Shown here in pieces: positions 9,290 through 18,049 of a stretch of 64,000 bases of DNA. The notes beneath the pieces are model-generated. The model was not told the DNA's origin. It saw only the letters and a program-made list of their open reading frames with translations, and searched no databases. The stretch spans positions 2,622,408 through 2,686,407 of the forward strand of contig OX638293.1 in NCBI GenBank assembly GCA_951812335.1, written 5' to 3'. This DNA is from Rhodothermales bacterium. GTDB taxonomy: Bacteria > Bacteroidota > Rhodothermia > Rhodothermales > VXPQ01. Within the stretch, counting starts at the first letter, position 1; each line of letters opens with the position of its first letter. The position numbers were made by a program, and so were the translations under genes.

Positions 9290-9479
9290 AATGAACCGGG
9301 TGAAACAGGCCTGTGCACGACTCGCGTGATCGCATCCCGCACCGGCCACGACGTTCGCCGCAATGGCCCGCAGGCATGGATCGCGCGTGATCTGTCCGCG
9401 GCGCGGACCGCGCCGGAGCCACCACCCCGATCGCGTCACATAGCGCCCCGCATATCTGTTGCGCCCGCGGGTGCTATAT

Positions 9480-11759
9480 CTATTTCGCCAGTGGGCTGGG
9501 CCGCATCTGGAACTGGTACACCTTGCTGGTCGTCCCGGCGCCCGATTCCATGTGGAATGGCGTGCGCGTACTGATCGTGGCCCACACCCCGCGGCCCTTC
9601 CACCCTGCCTCCGGATCGTCGATGCGCCCGTCCAGCCACTTCGTATAGAACCCGGTCGGATACGGCACCCGCAGTACGACCCATTCGCCGTCCTTCAGCG
9701 CAAGCAGCGCATCGGACTGGTTGCCTGTGCTTATGGGCACATTCTCCCCCAGGCCCAGCGTGTTATACCAATCCACCCAGGCGTAATAGCTGCCTCCGCC
9801 GCCGCCCGGCCCCTCTACGCCGCCCAGTTGAGGAACCGGTTCCTCATAAAAGGTCCACCCTTCCGGACAATGCTGTCCGGTGGCTTCCGGTCCGTTCAGG
9901 GGGCCCTCGCACTTGCGGCGGTCAAAACTCGCCAGATGTCCGCTTGCAAGCGGAGTCCATACTACCCCCTCAAGATCGACGTCCATGCCCCGGGGAGAAA
10001 ATCCCCATATGTCTGCCCGTTCGTTCCCGTAGGGCAGTTCGTATACCTCGGCCAGCACCGTCTCCGGCGGGTTGTCTCCCGGATCGAGCCGCACCACTGT
10101 GCCGGGGAAATCCAGCACGGACCCCCATACCGTGCCGTCCGGCATGGGCGTGACCGCATAAAAACCCCGTCCGTAGCGCTTGTCCAGGGCCGGATCCACC
10201 GGATCGCCCGGTTCCACGTACGCATCGCGCTGCCCATTGCCGTTCGTGTCCATGATCAGCGCCGTCCAGCCCTGCGAGGTCTCCTCATCGCCCGTTTCAA
10301 GGAAGGCTTCCACATCCAGCCAGCCCACGACCTGCCCGTCCCCACTGGTCCAGAGCGTGTTTTGCTCGTCCATGGCGAACATCAGATGATGGGTGCTGAA
10401 GCACGTACCGATGTTCGTCAGTTCCTCCGTAGCCGGGTCGTACACGGCAAGGTGGCGGTAGGACCTTGCAAGAGGGAACAGTCTGGCGGAAGGATGTTCC
10501 GAACCATCCTTGCAGAAATCCGGGTTGTCCGCCGGGCGGACCCGCGACGTGAGCCAGACGCGCCCGTCTTCATCGAACATGGGGTTATGTACGTTGGTCT
10601 GGCTGTTCCAGATGGGTTCGTCGCCCCAGTACGGCGAAGATGCCAACACGCTGCCGCCCGCGTCGGGCGTGGCCGGATCCCGCGGATACACCGGCACTTC
10701 GCTCCGTTCATGCGTGACCGGATCCAGCACCGGGACATAATCCGAACTCGCTTCCGCCGCCCCGTACAATTTGCCGTAGGCATTTACCGTGGGATCCCGC
10801 CGGTCGGTCGATACGAGATCGTGGAGATAGGTTTTCGGATCGGCCCAGTCCCACATGGTGATGACCACATTGCGTTCGAGGCCCTCCGGGCGCGGCGGCG
10901 CGGGCGGCAAGGCGCCTTCCGCAATGCGGTCCGTCCAGTCGGCGAACATTTCGAGCGCGCGTTCGCGACCCAATGCATTGAGGCCGTACATCATGCTGCC
11001 CCCGGCCTGCCCGGCCTGGAGACGGCGTTCCCAGGCTGCTTCCGACGACACGAAGGCGCCGGTTTCCGGGTCGATAAAGTGCTCCGGAGACTCCAGATCG
11101 GCGAGATTCTCCGGAATGCGGCGGGTGCCCGAACCGCCCATCTGATGACAGGCCATGCACATACCGGATTTCAGGATGCGCAGAAATTCGCTCTGGTTGT
11201 CGAGGTGCTCGGCAATACCGTTTCCACCCGGTCCCGTACCGGGAAATTCGCTTTCCGCGGGAACGTCAATCAGAGAAAACCAGTGTCCCGAAGGATATAT
11301 CTCCGCAGCGGAAGCCTCATCGGGGGCCTCGACCGCCTCAAGGTTCAGCACCTGACCGGGGCGGGCGGACTGCCGGGGAGAATCCACCAGACCGTAGCCC
11401 CGCACCCATACGTCGTATCCGGCGTCGGGCAGATCAGGCAGCACGTAGCGCCCCGCATCGTCCGTCACCACGATCTTCGCGAAGGGCGTGGGCAGGTCGC
11501 CTGTTTCCGCAATGACCCATACGCCCGCTTCCGGACCATTGGCGCCTGTCACCACGCCGCCGATGTCGTCGCTGTCGAGAGCGGGTGTCGACATGGCGCC
11601 GCATGCAGCAAGCACAAAAGCAAGTGAGGCGGCAAGGAGGAATACGGGGAGGCCGGACCTTGTAGAAAACACCGGATGCGAATGCGTGCGCGAACGCGGC
11701 GACTGTGAAAAAGGCTTCTGCGCATGCAACATGCACAGGCGGACAGGGTGCGTTTTCAT
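9480..11759 (-). CDS. Carboxypeptidase-regulatory-like lipoprotein with haem-c site and propeller-like C-terminus
   Basis: A 759-residue exported protein. The hydrophobic segment PVFLLAASLAFVLAAC ends in a lipobox, although the region before it is unusually long; no better ATG is available downstream. Domains in order: a carboxypeptidase-regulatory-like beta-sandwich (about 60-140, IGGVVTGANGPEAGVWV), a cytochrome-like segment with CMACH (about 200), then a long region with streptogramin-lyase/NHL-like blades such as WGFSPRGMDVDLEGVVW and VWLTSRVRP. It is convergent with the PQQ dehydrogenase and ends 190 bp from it. Both carry haem c, so it could be an electron-transfer or substrate-binding partner. 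This is inference; the reaction is unknown. Confidence 0.75.
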   Translation of the reverse strand: MKTHPVRLCMLHAQKPFSQSPRSRTHSHPVFSTRSGLPVFLLAASLAFVLAACGAMSTPALDSDDIGGVVTGANGPEAGVWVIAETGDLPTPFAKIVVTDDAGRYVLPDLPDAGYDVWVRGYGLVDSPRQSARPGQVLNLEAVEAPDEASAAEIYPSGHWFSLIDVPAESEFPGTGPGGNGIAEHLDNQSEFLRILKSGMCMACHQMGGSGTRRIPENLADLESPEHFIDPETGAFVSSEAAWERRLQAGQAGGSMMYGLNALGRERALEMFADWTDRIAEGALPPAPPRPEGLERNVVITMWDWADPKTYLHDLVSTDRRDPTVNAYGKLYGAAEASSDYVPVLDPVTHERSEVPVYPRDPATPDAGGSVLASSPYWGDEPIWNSQTNVHNPMFDEDGRVWLTSRVRPADNPDFCKDGSEHPSARLFPLARSYRHLAVYDPATEELTNIGTCFSTHHLMFAMDEQNTLWTSGDGQVVGWLDVEAFLETGDEETSQGWTALIMDTNGNGQRDAYVEPGDPVDPALDKRYGRGFYAVTPMPDGTVWGSVLDFPGTVVRLDPGDNPPETVLAEVYELPYGNERADIWGFSPRGMDVDLEGVVWTPLASGHLASFDRRKCEGPLNGPEATGQHCPEGWTFYEEPVPQLGGVEGPGGGGGSYYAWVDWYNTLGLGENVPISTGNQSDALLALKDGEWVVLRVPYPTGFYTKWLDGRIDDPEAGWKGRGVWATISTRTPFHMESGAGTTSKVYQFQMRPSPLAK

Positions 11760-12167
11760 GGAGACGGAAGGCTATGCAGAATCGGGCAAGGGATTTGCTT
11801 CATCTATCCTTCAAATATCGCCGTTCGCGAAGACTGGCGCAAGAATCGGGGAATAACAAGGATTGAGCAGAAATTGAAGGTCTTCGACCAGCGAGAAATC
11901 GGAGCGGCGCGGCCTTTGACTGAGCGCTGCAACCAATCAGCGAGACAAGGGATTCTCAAGCGTTTCCCGTTCGGCTTGCCTAAAGTAGTTTAGGATATCT
12001 GGCGCTTCCGACACATCGCACCAGGCACAAGTCATCGACGTGAGCAATCCGGGCGGTACATAAACCCGGAAGAGAACCTGCTCAAGGGACTGAAAAAGAA
12101 ATTTCTCCAACAAAAACTTGCATTTTACTCATTAAATTAAGTAATTTTACTGAGTAATTTGAGCAAA
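11760..12167. other. Intergenic region without a recognisable gene
   Basis: About 400 bp between the haem-c lipoprotein and the AAA ATPase. An open frame ending at 11993 shows no recognisable similarity. The last 50 bp are AT-rich and contain a copy of a palindrome-like motif (12140-12158) also found near 18.0, 19.1 and 19.5 kb. The promoters of both divergent flanking genes must lie here. Confidence 0.5.
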
Positions 12168-13409
12168 ATGTATAAACAGAATGGATACAACACATTGAAC
12201 AACTTCCCTTCAAAGACCTTCGTCCGTCCCCAGGCTGCCGAACTCCTAAGTCGTCTGCGGGAACCGCGCCGGTTCATTCAGATCGTAGCCGGCCCGCGAC
12301 AGGTGGGCAAAACCACACTGGCCCTGCATGTAGCAGCGGAATGCGGGTTACCGCACCATATCGCCAGCGCCGACGAACCAACCTTGCGCGACTCCGCATG
12401 GATCGAGACCCAGTGGGAAACGGCGCGACTGCTGGCGGGCGGAACCGGTGGACAAGGAGCCCTCCTCGTGCTGGACGAAGTGCAAAAAGCGCCGAACTGG
12501 TCCGAAACGGTCAAGCGACTCTGGGATGAGGATACGCGCCGTAGATACCCCCTGAAAGTAATGGCCCTCGGTTCGGCTCCCCTGCTGATCCAGCGGGGAT
12601 TGACCGAAAGTCTGGCGGGCCGGTTCGAGGTCTTGCGTCTACCCCACTGGAGTTTTTCCGAGATGCGCGAGGCATTCGGCTGGACATTGGACGAGTATAT
12701 TTTTTACGGGGCCTATCCCGGCGCCGCGCCGCTGGCAAAACAGCCGGAACGCTGGAGGCGCTACATTCGCGATGCACTCATCGAAACAACCATTTCGCGC
12801 GATGTGCTCCTGTTGTCCCGCGTGGACAAACCCGCACTACTGCGCAGATTGTTCGAACTGGGGTGCGCGTATTCGGGGCAGATACTCTCCTACACGAAAA
12901 TGACAGGGCAACTCCACGACGCAGGCAACACAACCACGCTGGCGCATTATCTCGATTTGTTGTCCGGGGCAGGCATGCTCACAGGTCTGCAAAAGTACTC
13001 GGGAAGCACGGTCCGGCGAAGGGCGTCGAGTCCCAAGTTGCAGGTCCTCAACACGGCCCTGATGAACGCCCAATCCGAACGAACGCTGGCCGAAGCTCGC
13101 GAGGATCTGGCGCTCTGGGGGCGGCTGGTGGAATCCGCAGTAGGCGCCCATCTGGCCAACGCCGCCATGACAGGGAAGATTGCACTCTATTACTGGCGCG
13201 AACGTAACCGCGAGGTGGATTTCGTCGTGCGCACAGGCCAGAACCTGATCGCGATCGAGGTAAAAAGCGGCCCGTCGCAACGGACGCTACCGGGCATGAC
13301 CGCATTCGATCAAGCCTTTGGTCCAGCTCGCAAACTACTGGTGGGCGGGGACGGCGTCCCCGTGGAAGCGTTTCTGTCCATGCCGGTGCGGGCATGGGTG
13401 GAGGGGTAA
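12168..13409 (+). CDS. AAA ATPase with DUF4143 domain
   Basis: A 413-residue protein of the widespread ATPase/DUF4143 family. The P-loop is GPRQVGKTTL (about residues 44-53) and Walker B is LLVLDEVQKAP. The C-terminal half is DUF4143, a winged-helix plus restriction-endonuclease-like fold, with the nuclease-like segment REVDFVVRTGQNLIAIEVKSG. The first in-frame codon is TTG at 12159; I prefer ATG at 12168. Its function is not established; these genes are often multicopy and in accessory DNA. A truncated relative lies at 40740-41594. An AT-rich palindromic motif overlaps the region just before the start and may regulate it. Confidence 0.85.
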   Translation: MYKQNGYNTLNNFPSKTFVRPQAAELLSRLREPRRFIQIVAGPRQVGKTTLALHVAAECGLPHHIASADEPTLRDSAWIETQWETARLLAGGTGGQGALLVLDEVQKAPNWSETVKRLWDEDTRRRYPLKVMALGSAPLLIQRGLTESLAGRFEVLRLPHWSFSEMREAFGWTLDEYIFYGAYPGAAPLAKQPERWRRYIRDALIETTISRDVLLLSRVDKPALLRRLFELGCAYSGQILSYTKMTGQLHDAGNTTTLAHYLDLLSGAGMLTGLQKYSGSTVRRRASSPKLQVLNTALMNAQSERTLAEAREDLALWGRLVESAVGAHLANAAMTGKIALYYWRERNREVDFVVRTGQNLIAIEVKSGPSQRTLPGMTAFDQAFGPARKLLVGGDGVPVEAFLSMPVRAWVEG

Positions 13410-13476
13410 TGAGGTAATCGTCAGGCGATATGCACCATTACCGTTCTGCTTCCCCTGACACCATACCGCCTTGTTT

Positions 13477-13540
13477 AGAATACTCTGACCAAAATCACCC
13501 CCGCAGCTTCTGAGCTTTGCGGACTTAATCAGAGTATCCT
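13477..13540 (-). repeat. Internally deleted MITE-like element
   Basis: A 64-bp remnant keeping both ends of the MITE-like repeat described at 21097-21433 but almost none of its centre. The left end AGAATACTCTGA and right end TCAGAGTATCCT are inverted repeats matching at 11 of 12 positions. The right end reads inward TTAAGTCCGCAAA on the opposite strand, identical to the left end of the full copy, so this copy lies in reverse orientation. It sits between the AAA ATPase and the broken hydrolase. Confidence 0.75.
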
Positions 13541-13554
13541 GATAATCAGACGCA

Positions 13555-14286
13555 CTATGCAACCCCCCGATCTTCGAGGAACTCCAGCATGATATTGGCG
13601 CACTCCTGCGGATCTTCAAGCTGGAGGAAGTGGGTTGTCCTGGGCACGAAGTCGTAGTCGAGACCGACCAGACCGATGAGATCCATGCTCGGGAGAAACG
13701 ACAAGGGCACGGTCGGATCTCCTCCGATCACTTTGATGGGGCATGTGATGTCGTGCGCCTTGGGCTCGAAATTGTAGGCGAAACTGTACTCGAATATACA
13801 GGACTCGTACTCGCGCGGGCACCGGAGTTGATAGCCCTTTCCGTAGGAGGCGGGGCGCAGCGTCTTCTCGCCGAAGTGCCGGTCAATACACTGAAAGATG
13901 TGCTCATTGTCGGAAACGAAGGTTGCGATGTTGTGTGTCTGGATATCGCTCAACGAACTCCAACCGTGATTTCGGAGATCGTAGAGCACGATATCGAAAC
14001 GGTCGACAAGCAGGGATCAGAAGGGGTAATACAGATCGGCCGCCAGCCCGTTGCCGTGACACAGCACGAGTCGCGGGCCGTCCGGATTACCGTGCTGCCG
14101 GATTACACTGGTTGCGCCGTCGGTTACAGCAATCTCGGCGGTAGCCAGCGGTTCAGGCAGCACCCATTCCTTATCTCTGGCATAGCGTTGGGGAAAGGGA
14201 AAAACGACTGGAGAAGACCGGGTAGCCCGGACGCATAAATGCCCCGTTTGGTTTGTGGGGATCGGCGCAACAAATTCCACCCGCAT
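13555..14286 (-). pseudogene. Alpha/beta hydrolase pseudogene (in-frame TGA and loss of nucleophile elbow)
   Basis: The frame from 14286 gives an alpha/beta hydrolase start with the oxyanion motif LVLCHGNGLAADLYYPF, then TGA at 14019-14017, then continues in the same frame as SLLVDRFDIVLYDLRNHGWS to a normal C-terminus with a probable catalytic-His segment (RTTHFLQLEDP). A Trp fits the stop position, so TGG to TGA is the simplest change. The segment between DRHFGEK and YQLRCPREYE is also too short: the usual Gly-x-Ser-x-Gly nucleophile elbow is missing, so even readthrough should give no active enzyme. About 243 residues remain, less than the usual 280-300. This is probably a decayed gene; a sequencing error explains only the stop. 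Confidence 0.72.
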
Positions 14287-14407
14287 AATACCATTCCGCG
14301 GGTGCCTTGTCAATCGGGCGGAAGGCGCTCTTCGTGGCAGCAGAGCAGAGAGTCGGCGACCTGTCTATGGTGGCAGCAAGTCGCGCTCGGAATCTGTCCG
14401 GAGCACG

Positions 14408-15187
14408 CTATCCGTTTTCCCCATCGTCCCCTTCACCCCGATCGCTTTCTTCTTCCTCGTCGTGCCCTTCACCCTCATCATGCCCTTCGCCATGATCGGC
14501 CCCTTCATCCTGATCGTGCCCTTCTTCCTCCTCCCCTCCCATCGCCACGGTCTCCAACCTCGATACATGGAGATTCAGGGCATGGTTTACCCGCATGCCG
14601 AATACGCCGTCCATGCCGAGATCGGCCCGTGGCAGGGCGGCCACTTCCGCGTCGTTCACGAAAAAATGCACCGTTTCGGCGCCGGCCTCGATGGCGAGCA
14701 CATTCTTCACGGTGGCCGCTTCCTCTTCGCGATCGGCCCAACCGAGAATGGCGTTGTGTCCGGTCCAGGGATAAATGGTGGGCGCTTCCGGCCCTTCACG
14801 CCGCTTGACGATGAATTCTCCCCCGTCGCGCAGCAGGAAATACGTGTAATCGACGGCGTCTCCCGTCAGGTCCGTTCCGCCGACAAAGATGCCGAAGGCC
14901 TCGCGGCGGCCTGCCGGATCGAACAGGTAGACTTCCATTTCGATGCGGTATTCGCCGGACGCTTCCATATCCGGCCCCCAGTAGATCGCCGCCGGGCCGG
15001 AGGTCACGTGCCATCCTGGCGGCATGGAAACGAACATTTCCAGATCGTCCTCGGATGCTTCGGGATTGTCGAAACGGACCTGCCACCCTTCCGGGCGCAC
15101 AAGGTCCTCCTGGGCCTGTGCAGGAATGGAAACGGCGAGAAACAGTACGGTGAATGCGAACAGCGGAGCGAATAGGGAGCGGGACAT
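14408..15187 (-). CDS. Exported lectin-like protein with acidic, His-rich C-terminal tail
   Basis: A 259-residue protein with a Sec signal peptide (MSRSLFAPLFAFTVLFLAVSIPAQAQ). The body resembles concanavalin-like/DUF1080-type beta-sandwich proteins (WHVTSGPAAIYWGPDMEASGEYRIEMEVYLFDPAGRREAFGIFVGG, split by short turns), suggesting binding of a carbohydrate, but no catalytic residues can be named. The last 45 residues are a low-complexity tail of Asp, Glu, Gly and His (GEGHDEGEGHDEEEE) that could bind divalent metals or keep the protein soluble. The tail is encoded by imperfect short repeats and could vary in length. It is isolated, with no clear operon partner. Confidence 0.7.
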   Translation of the reverse strand: MSRSLFAPLFAFTVLFLAVSIPAQAQEDLVRPEGWQVRFDNPEASEDDLEMFVSMPPGWHVTSGPAAIYWGPDMEASGEYRIEMEVYLFDPAGRREAFGIFVGGTDLTGDAVDYTYFLLRDGGEFIVKRREGPEAPTIYPWTGHNAILGWADREEEAATVKNVLAIEAGAETVHFFVNDAEVAALPRADLGMDGVFGMRVNHALNLHVSRLETVAMGGEEEEGHDQDEGADHGEGHDEGEGHDEEEESDRGEGDDGENG

Positions 15188-15400
15188 GGCGGGCAGCGGG
15201 TTGGCGGATTGGGAATGAGACAGGAAATGATCCTCTGGAGAGCTTTTCCGGAAAGCCTTGCAGTCAAAGTAAGCCGATGCGGGGATGATGGCAAGGGGAG
15301 TGTTCTTGCTGTTCTGATGGAAAGACGCCTACTGACGGAGGGGTTCCGGCTGGAGAAGATATCAAGGGGACGGGGCATTGAGCCTATCGAGTACGCCGCC

Positions 15401-15665
15401 TGTGTCAAAGGCTACCTTACATATGGGCGGGGAATTCCTCCATGTTAAAGGCTGTCTTTAATATGCAAGGGGATGGCGGCCATGTTTAAGGCTGGCTTTT
15501 ATATGAAACGAAATAACGGCCATATTAAAGGCTGGCTTGCGTATGGAGTATGATTGTTGCTATATTAAAGGCAGAGTAACATATGCGACCCAAGCAATCT
15601 CATATTAAAGCGCAGATTACATACAGAGATACATCCCGTCCATAGACCCCCCAGCTTTGCATGTA
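15401..15665. repeat. Array of six (possibly seven) 40-bp-periodic units upstream of the Fic gene
   Basis: Units begin at 15401, 15441, 15481, 15521, 15561 and 15601, exactly 40 bp apart. Each has a conserved 25-bp part that begins CATATTAAAGGC and ends ACATATG in consensus, followed by 15 bp that differ completely between units. The ends CATAT and ATATG are inverted repeats, with a further AAG/CTT pairing inside, so each unit has partial dyad symmetry. A very weak seventh unit begins at 15641. The spacing of about four helical turns suggests a set of protein-binding sites on one face of the DNA. The array ends about 50 bp before the Fic start. It is not protein-coding, since 40 is not a multiple of three. 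Confidence 0.8.
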
Positions 15666-15712
15666 GCGGCAATCCCGTCTAAAAAGAACAGTCATCGGAA
15701 TCAAAAAAAATC

Positions 15713-16891
15713 ATGTCTACCCGTCACCTACAGGATCAGAATATAGTCCAGCGATCCGGGCGGTACGAACCTCAGCCGTCGGGGTACCGCGCCTTCATAC
15801 CGGCGCCATTGCCTCCAAATCCGCCCGTGCAAATGACGGACGATCTGCAAGCGTTACTTTCCAGGGCCGACCGCGCCCTGGGTCGATTAGACGGCTCCAT
15901 TCAAACCTTGCCGGACCCCGATCTGTTCGTATTCATGTACGTGCGACGAGAAGCTGTGCTCTCAAGCCAGATCGAAGGAACGCAGAGTTCCCTGCAGGAT
16001 GTGCTGAACGCCGAAGCGAACATCTTTGTCCCGAACCGCCCGGGCGACGTACACGAGGTCATCAACTATGTCAATGCAATGAACTACGGGTTGGAGCGTC
16101 TGCAAACGCTGCCGCTTTCCACCCGACTCATCCGGGAAATCCACGAACGACTGATGCAGGGCGTACGCGGAGGAATGCTTCAACCCGGAGAATTACGACG
16201 TTCCCAGAACTGGATCGGGCCTGCCGGTTGCACGCTGAACGAAGCCTCCTATATCCCCCCTCCGCCTCATGAAGTGCCGAATGCACTGGGCGAACTGGAA
16301 AAATTTCTCCACGCCTCCGACAGTATTGCACCACTTCTCCGCATCGGGATGGCGCATGCCCAGTTCGAGGCCATTCACCCCTTTCTGGACGGAAATGGTC
16401 GGACAGGCAGACTGCTCATCACGTTTTTTCTATGCCAGCAAGAAATCCTGCTCAAGCCTGTCCTTTATCTTTCCGTCTTTCTGAAAAAGCATCGCACGGA
16501 ATACTACGAACGACTGCAAGCCATCCGGGACACCGGCGACTGGGAGGGCTGGCTCGCGTTCTTTTTGCGGGGCGCGGCGGAAGTAAGCAACGAGGCCGTC
16601 AAAAGCGTCCGGCGGATATTTACGATGCGAGAGGAGCATCGAAGAATCGTCACCGAACGCTTCGGACGAAGTGCTGGAAACGGTCTGCAGGTTCTCGAAT
16701 ACCTGTACCGGTTTCCTATCCTCTCCGTTACCTATGTGCAAGAAATGATCGGAACGAGTTATACCGCTGCAAATCAACTCGTTGCCCGCCTCGTCGATGC
16801 GGGGATACTGGAAGAGGTCACCGGATATCAGCGCAACCGTCGATTCCGCTACGCTCCGTATATCCATATATTCTCGGACGAGCCGGAATAG
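15713..16891 (+). CDS. Fic family protein (predicted AMP-transferase) with N-terminal self-inhibitory motif
   Basis: A 392-residue Fic protein. The catalytic motif is complete, HPFLDGNGRTGR at about residues 221-232. An (S/T)xxxE(G/N) inhibitory motif (SSQIEG, about 83-88) lies before the Fic core, as in class II Fic proteins, so no separate antitoxin is needed. The N-terminal DUF4172/Fic_N-like part includes RADRALGRLDGSIQTLPD. The C-terminus carries a winged-helix-like segment (VTYVQEMIGTSYTAANQLVARLVDAGIL). Such proteins usually AMPylate target proteins in the cytoplasm. The DNA-binding-like tail plus the upstream 40-bp array suggest autoregulation, which is inference. The next gene, an ankyrin protein, begins 83 bp downstream on the same strand. 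Confidence 0.9.
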   Translation: MSTRHLQDQNIVQRSGRYEPQPSGYRAFIPAPLPPNPPVQMTDDLQALLSRADRALGRLDGSIQTLPDPDLFVFMYVRREAVLSSQIEGTQSSLQDVLNAEANIFVPNRPGDVHEVINYVNAMNYGLERLQTLPLSTRLIREIHERLMQGVRGGMLQPGELRRSQNWIGPAGCTLNEASYIPPPPHEVPNALGELEKFLHASDSIAPLLRIGMAHAQFEAIHPFLDGNGRTGRLLITFFLCQQEILLKPVLYLSVFLKKHRTEYYERLQAIRDTGDWEGWLAFFLRGAAEVSNEAVKSVRRIFTMREEHRRIVTERFGRSAGNGLQVLEYLYRFPILSVTYVQEMIGTSYTAANQLVARLVDAGILEEVTGYQRNRRFRYAPYIHIFSDEPE

Positions 16892-16974
16892 GCTATAAAT
16901 CGCCTCATACCTTAGTTTCGCAGGAAAACCCGTCTGATTTGGAGGGAAAAACCGCTCCAGAAGCACGACCTCGC

Positions 16975-17955
16975 ATGGCGCAAAAACTTCTCCAACAGGC
17001 AGCAATAGCCCTGCGCGATGGCGGTGTCGAGGCCCTGGAGCGAATGTTGTCTCGGTCGCCTGCCGTACTCACCGCCAGGGACAACAACGGACGGACCCTT
17101 CTCGATCTCGCCTGCCGGGCCGCGACATGCGACATCGCGATCCCGCTGGCGCCGGGAACCCCGCAACAACATGCCGCCATCGATCTGATCCTCAATGCGG
17201 GAGCCGATCCGGCGACCGCCGACAACGACGGGTGGACCCCACTGCATACGGCCGGTATGGCGGGGCACGCCGATCTGGCGCGGCGGCTCGTGGAGGCCGG
17301 CGCGCCGGTGGACGTGAACGCGTACGGCATGGAGGGCGGCTCGGCCCTGTCCTATGCCCTCTTCTACGCCAAGCCGTACATGGGCGAGGTGCTTGTCCCC
17401 GTGTACCCCGACAACCTCCGCACCGCCGCAGCCCTTGGCCACGACATAAGCCGGTTCATCGCGGTCGGCGGAGAGCTAACGCCAGCGGCCCGATACGGGT
17501 TGGACTTCTACGCCCCTGTGTTCTTCCCGTCGTGGGACCGGACGCTGGACCGGCAGGAGGTGCTTGACGAAGCGTTGTCCTGGGCGGCGCGCAACAACCA
17601 ATGCGGTTCGATCTCCGCGCTGGTCGCACTCGGCGCCAACGTGAATGCGAATCCGTTCCGCGGCACACCGCTCCTCTGGGCCTGTTACAGCGACAAGGTG
17701 GAGGCCGCCGCCTGCCTGCTCGACCACGGCGCCGATCCGGATCTCCGGCACGACTTCGGCGGGGAGGGCCACGGCGTGCAGGCGGTCGCCATGCACCTGG
17801 CGGCGCAGCACGACGCGGTGAAGTGTCTGAATCTGTTGCTTGAGCGCGGCGCCGATCCGACTGTTACCGACGCCGCCCACCACGCCACTCCCCTTGTGTG
17901 GGCAGAGTTCTGTGGCGCGGCCGAGGCGGCCGAGGTGCTGAAGGGGAAGGGGTAA
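16975..17955 (+). CDS. Ankyrin repeat protein
   Basis: A 326-residue protein made largely of ankyrin repeats, for example NNGRTLLDLACR, NDGWTPLHTAGMAGHADLARRLVEAGA, FRGTPLLWACYSDKVEAAACLLDHGADPD and a final repeat ending AAEVLKGKG. No signal peptide or membrane segment is visible, so it should be a cytosolic protein-binding scaffold. The frame is open well upstream (from 16432) but overlaps the Fic gene; ATG 16975 starts at the first repeat-like helix. The 3' end of the gene and about 60 bp after it are duplicated at 19025-19140, beyond the toxin-antitoxin pair. Partners are unknown; cotranscription with the Fic gene is possible. Confidence 0.82.
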   Translation: MAQKLLQQAAIALRDGGVEALERMLSRSPAVLTARDNNGRTLLDLACRAATCDIAIPLAPGTPQQHAAIDLILNAGADPATADNDGWTPLHTAGMAGHADLARRLVEAGAPVDVNAYGMEGGSALSYALFYAKPYMGEVLVPVYPDNLRTAAALGHDISRFIAVGGELTPAARYGLDFYAPVFFPSWDRTLDRQEVLDEALSWAARNNQCGSISALVALGANVNANPFRGTPLLWACYSDKVEAAACLLDHGADPDLRHDFGGEGHGVQAVAMHLAAQHDAVKCLNLLLERGADPTVTDAAHHATPLVWAEFCGAAEAAEVLKGKG

Positions 17956-18009
17956 AAAGAGCGGTTGCCGAAGGGATGCAATTACGATACTGAGTAAAAT
18001 TACTCAATA
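17890..18009. repeat. Direct repeat, copy 1: ankyrin 3' end plus palindrome
   Basis: This 120-bp stretch covers the last 22 codons of the ankyrin gene and the palindrome that follows (TGAGTAA, AA, TTACTCA). It is repeated with roughly 88 percent identity at 19025-19140. The two copies bracket the toxin-antitoxin genes. Confidence 0.75.
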
Positions 18010-18049
18010 GAGTAATTCCGGAAAATCGAAGCCGCTCCCATCCGTGCCG

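Noticed and set aside
14017..14019. In-frame TGA as selenocysteine or other recoding
   Set aside because: The position fits Trp, no recoding hairpin was recognised, and the gene also lacks its catalytic elbow. The in-frame TAG in the MFS gene (63115-63117) likewise fits a simple point change from Glu.
15401..15665. The 40-bp array as a CRISPR array
   Set aside because: The variable parts are only 15 bp, the repeats are degenerate and no cas gene is in the window. A set of binding sites fits better.
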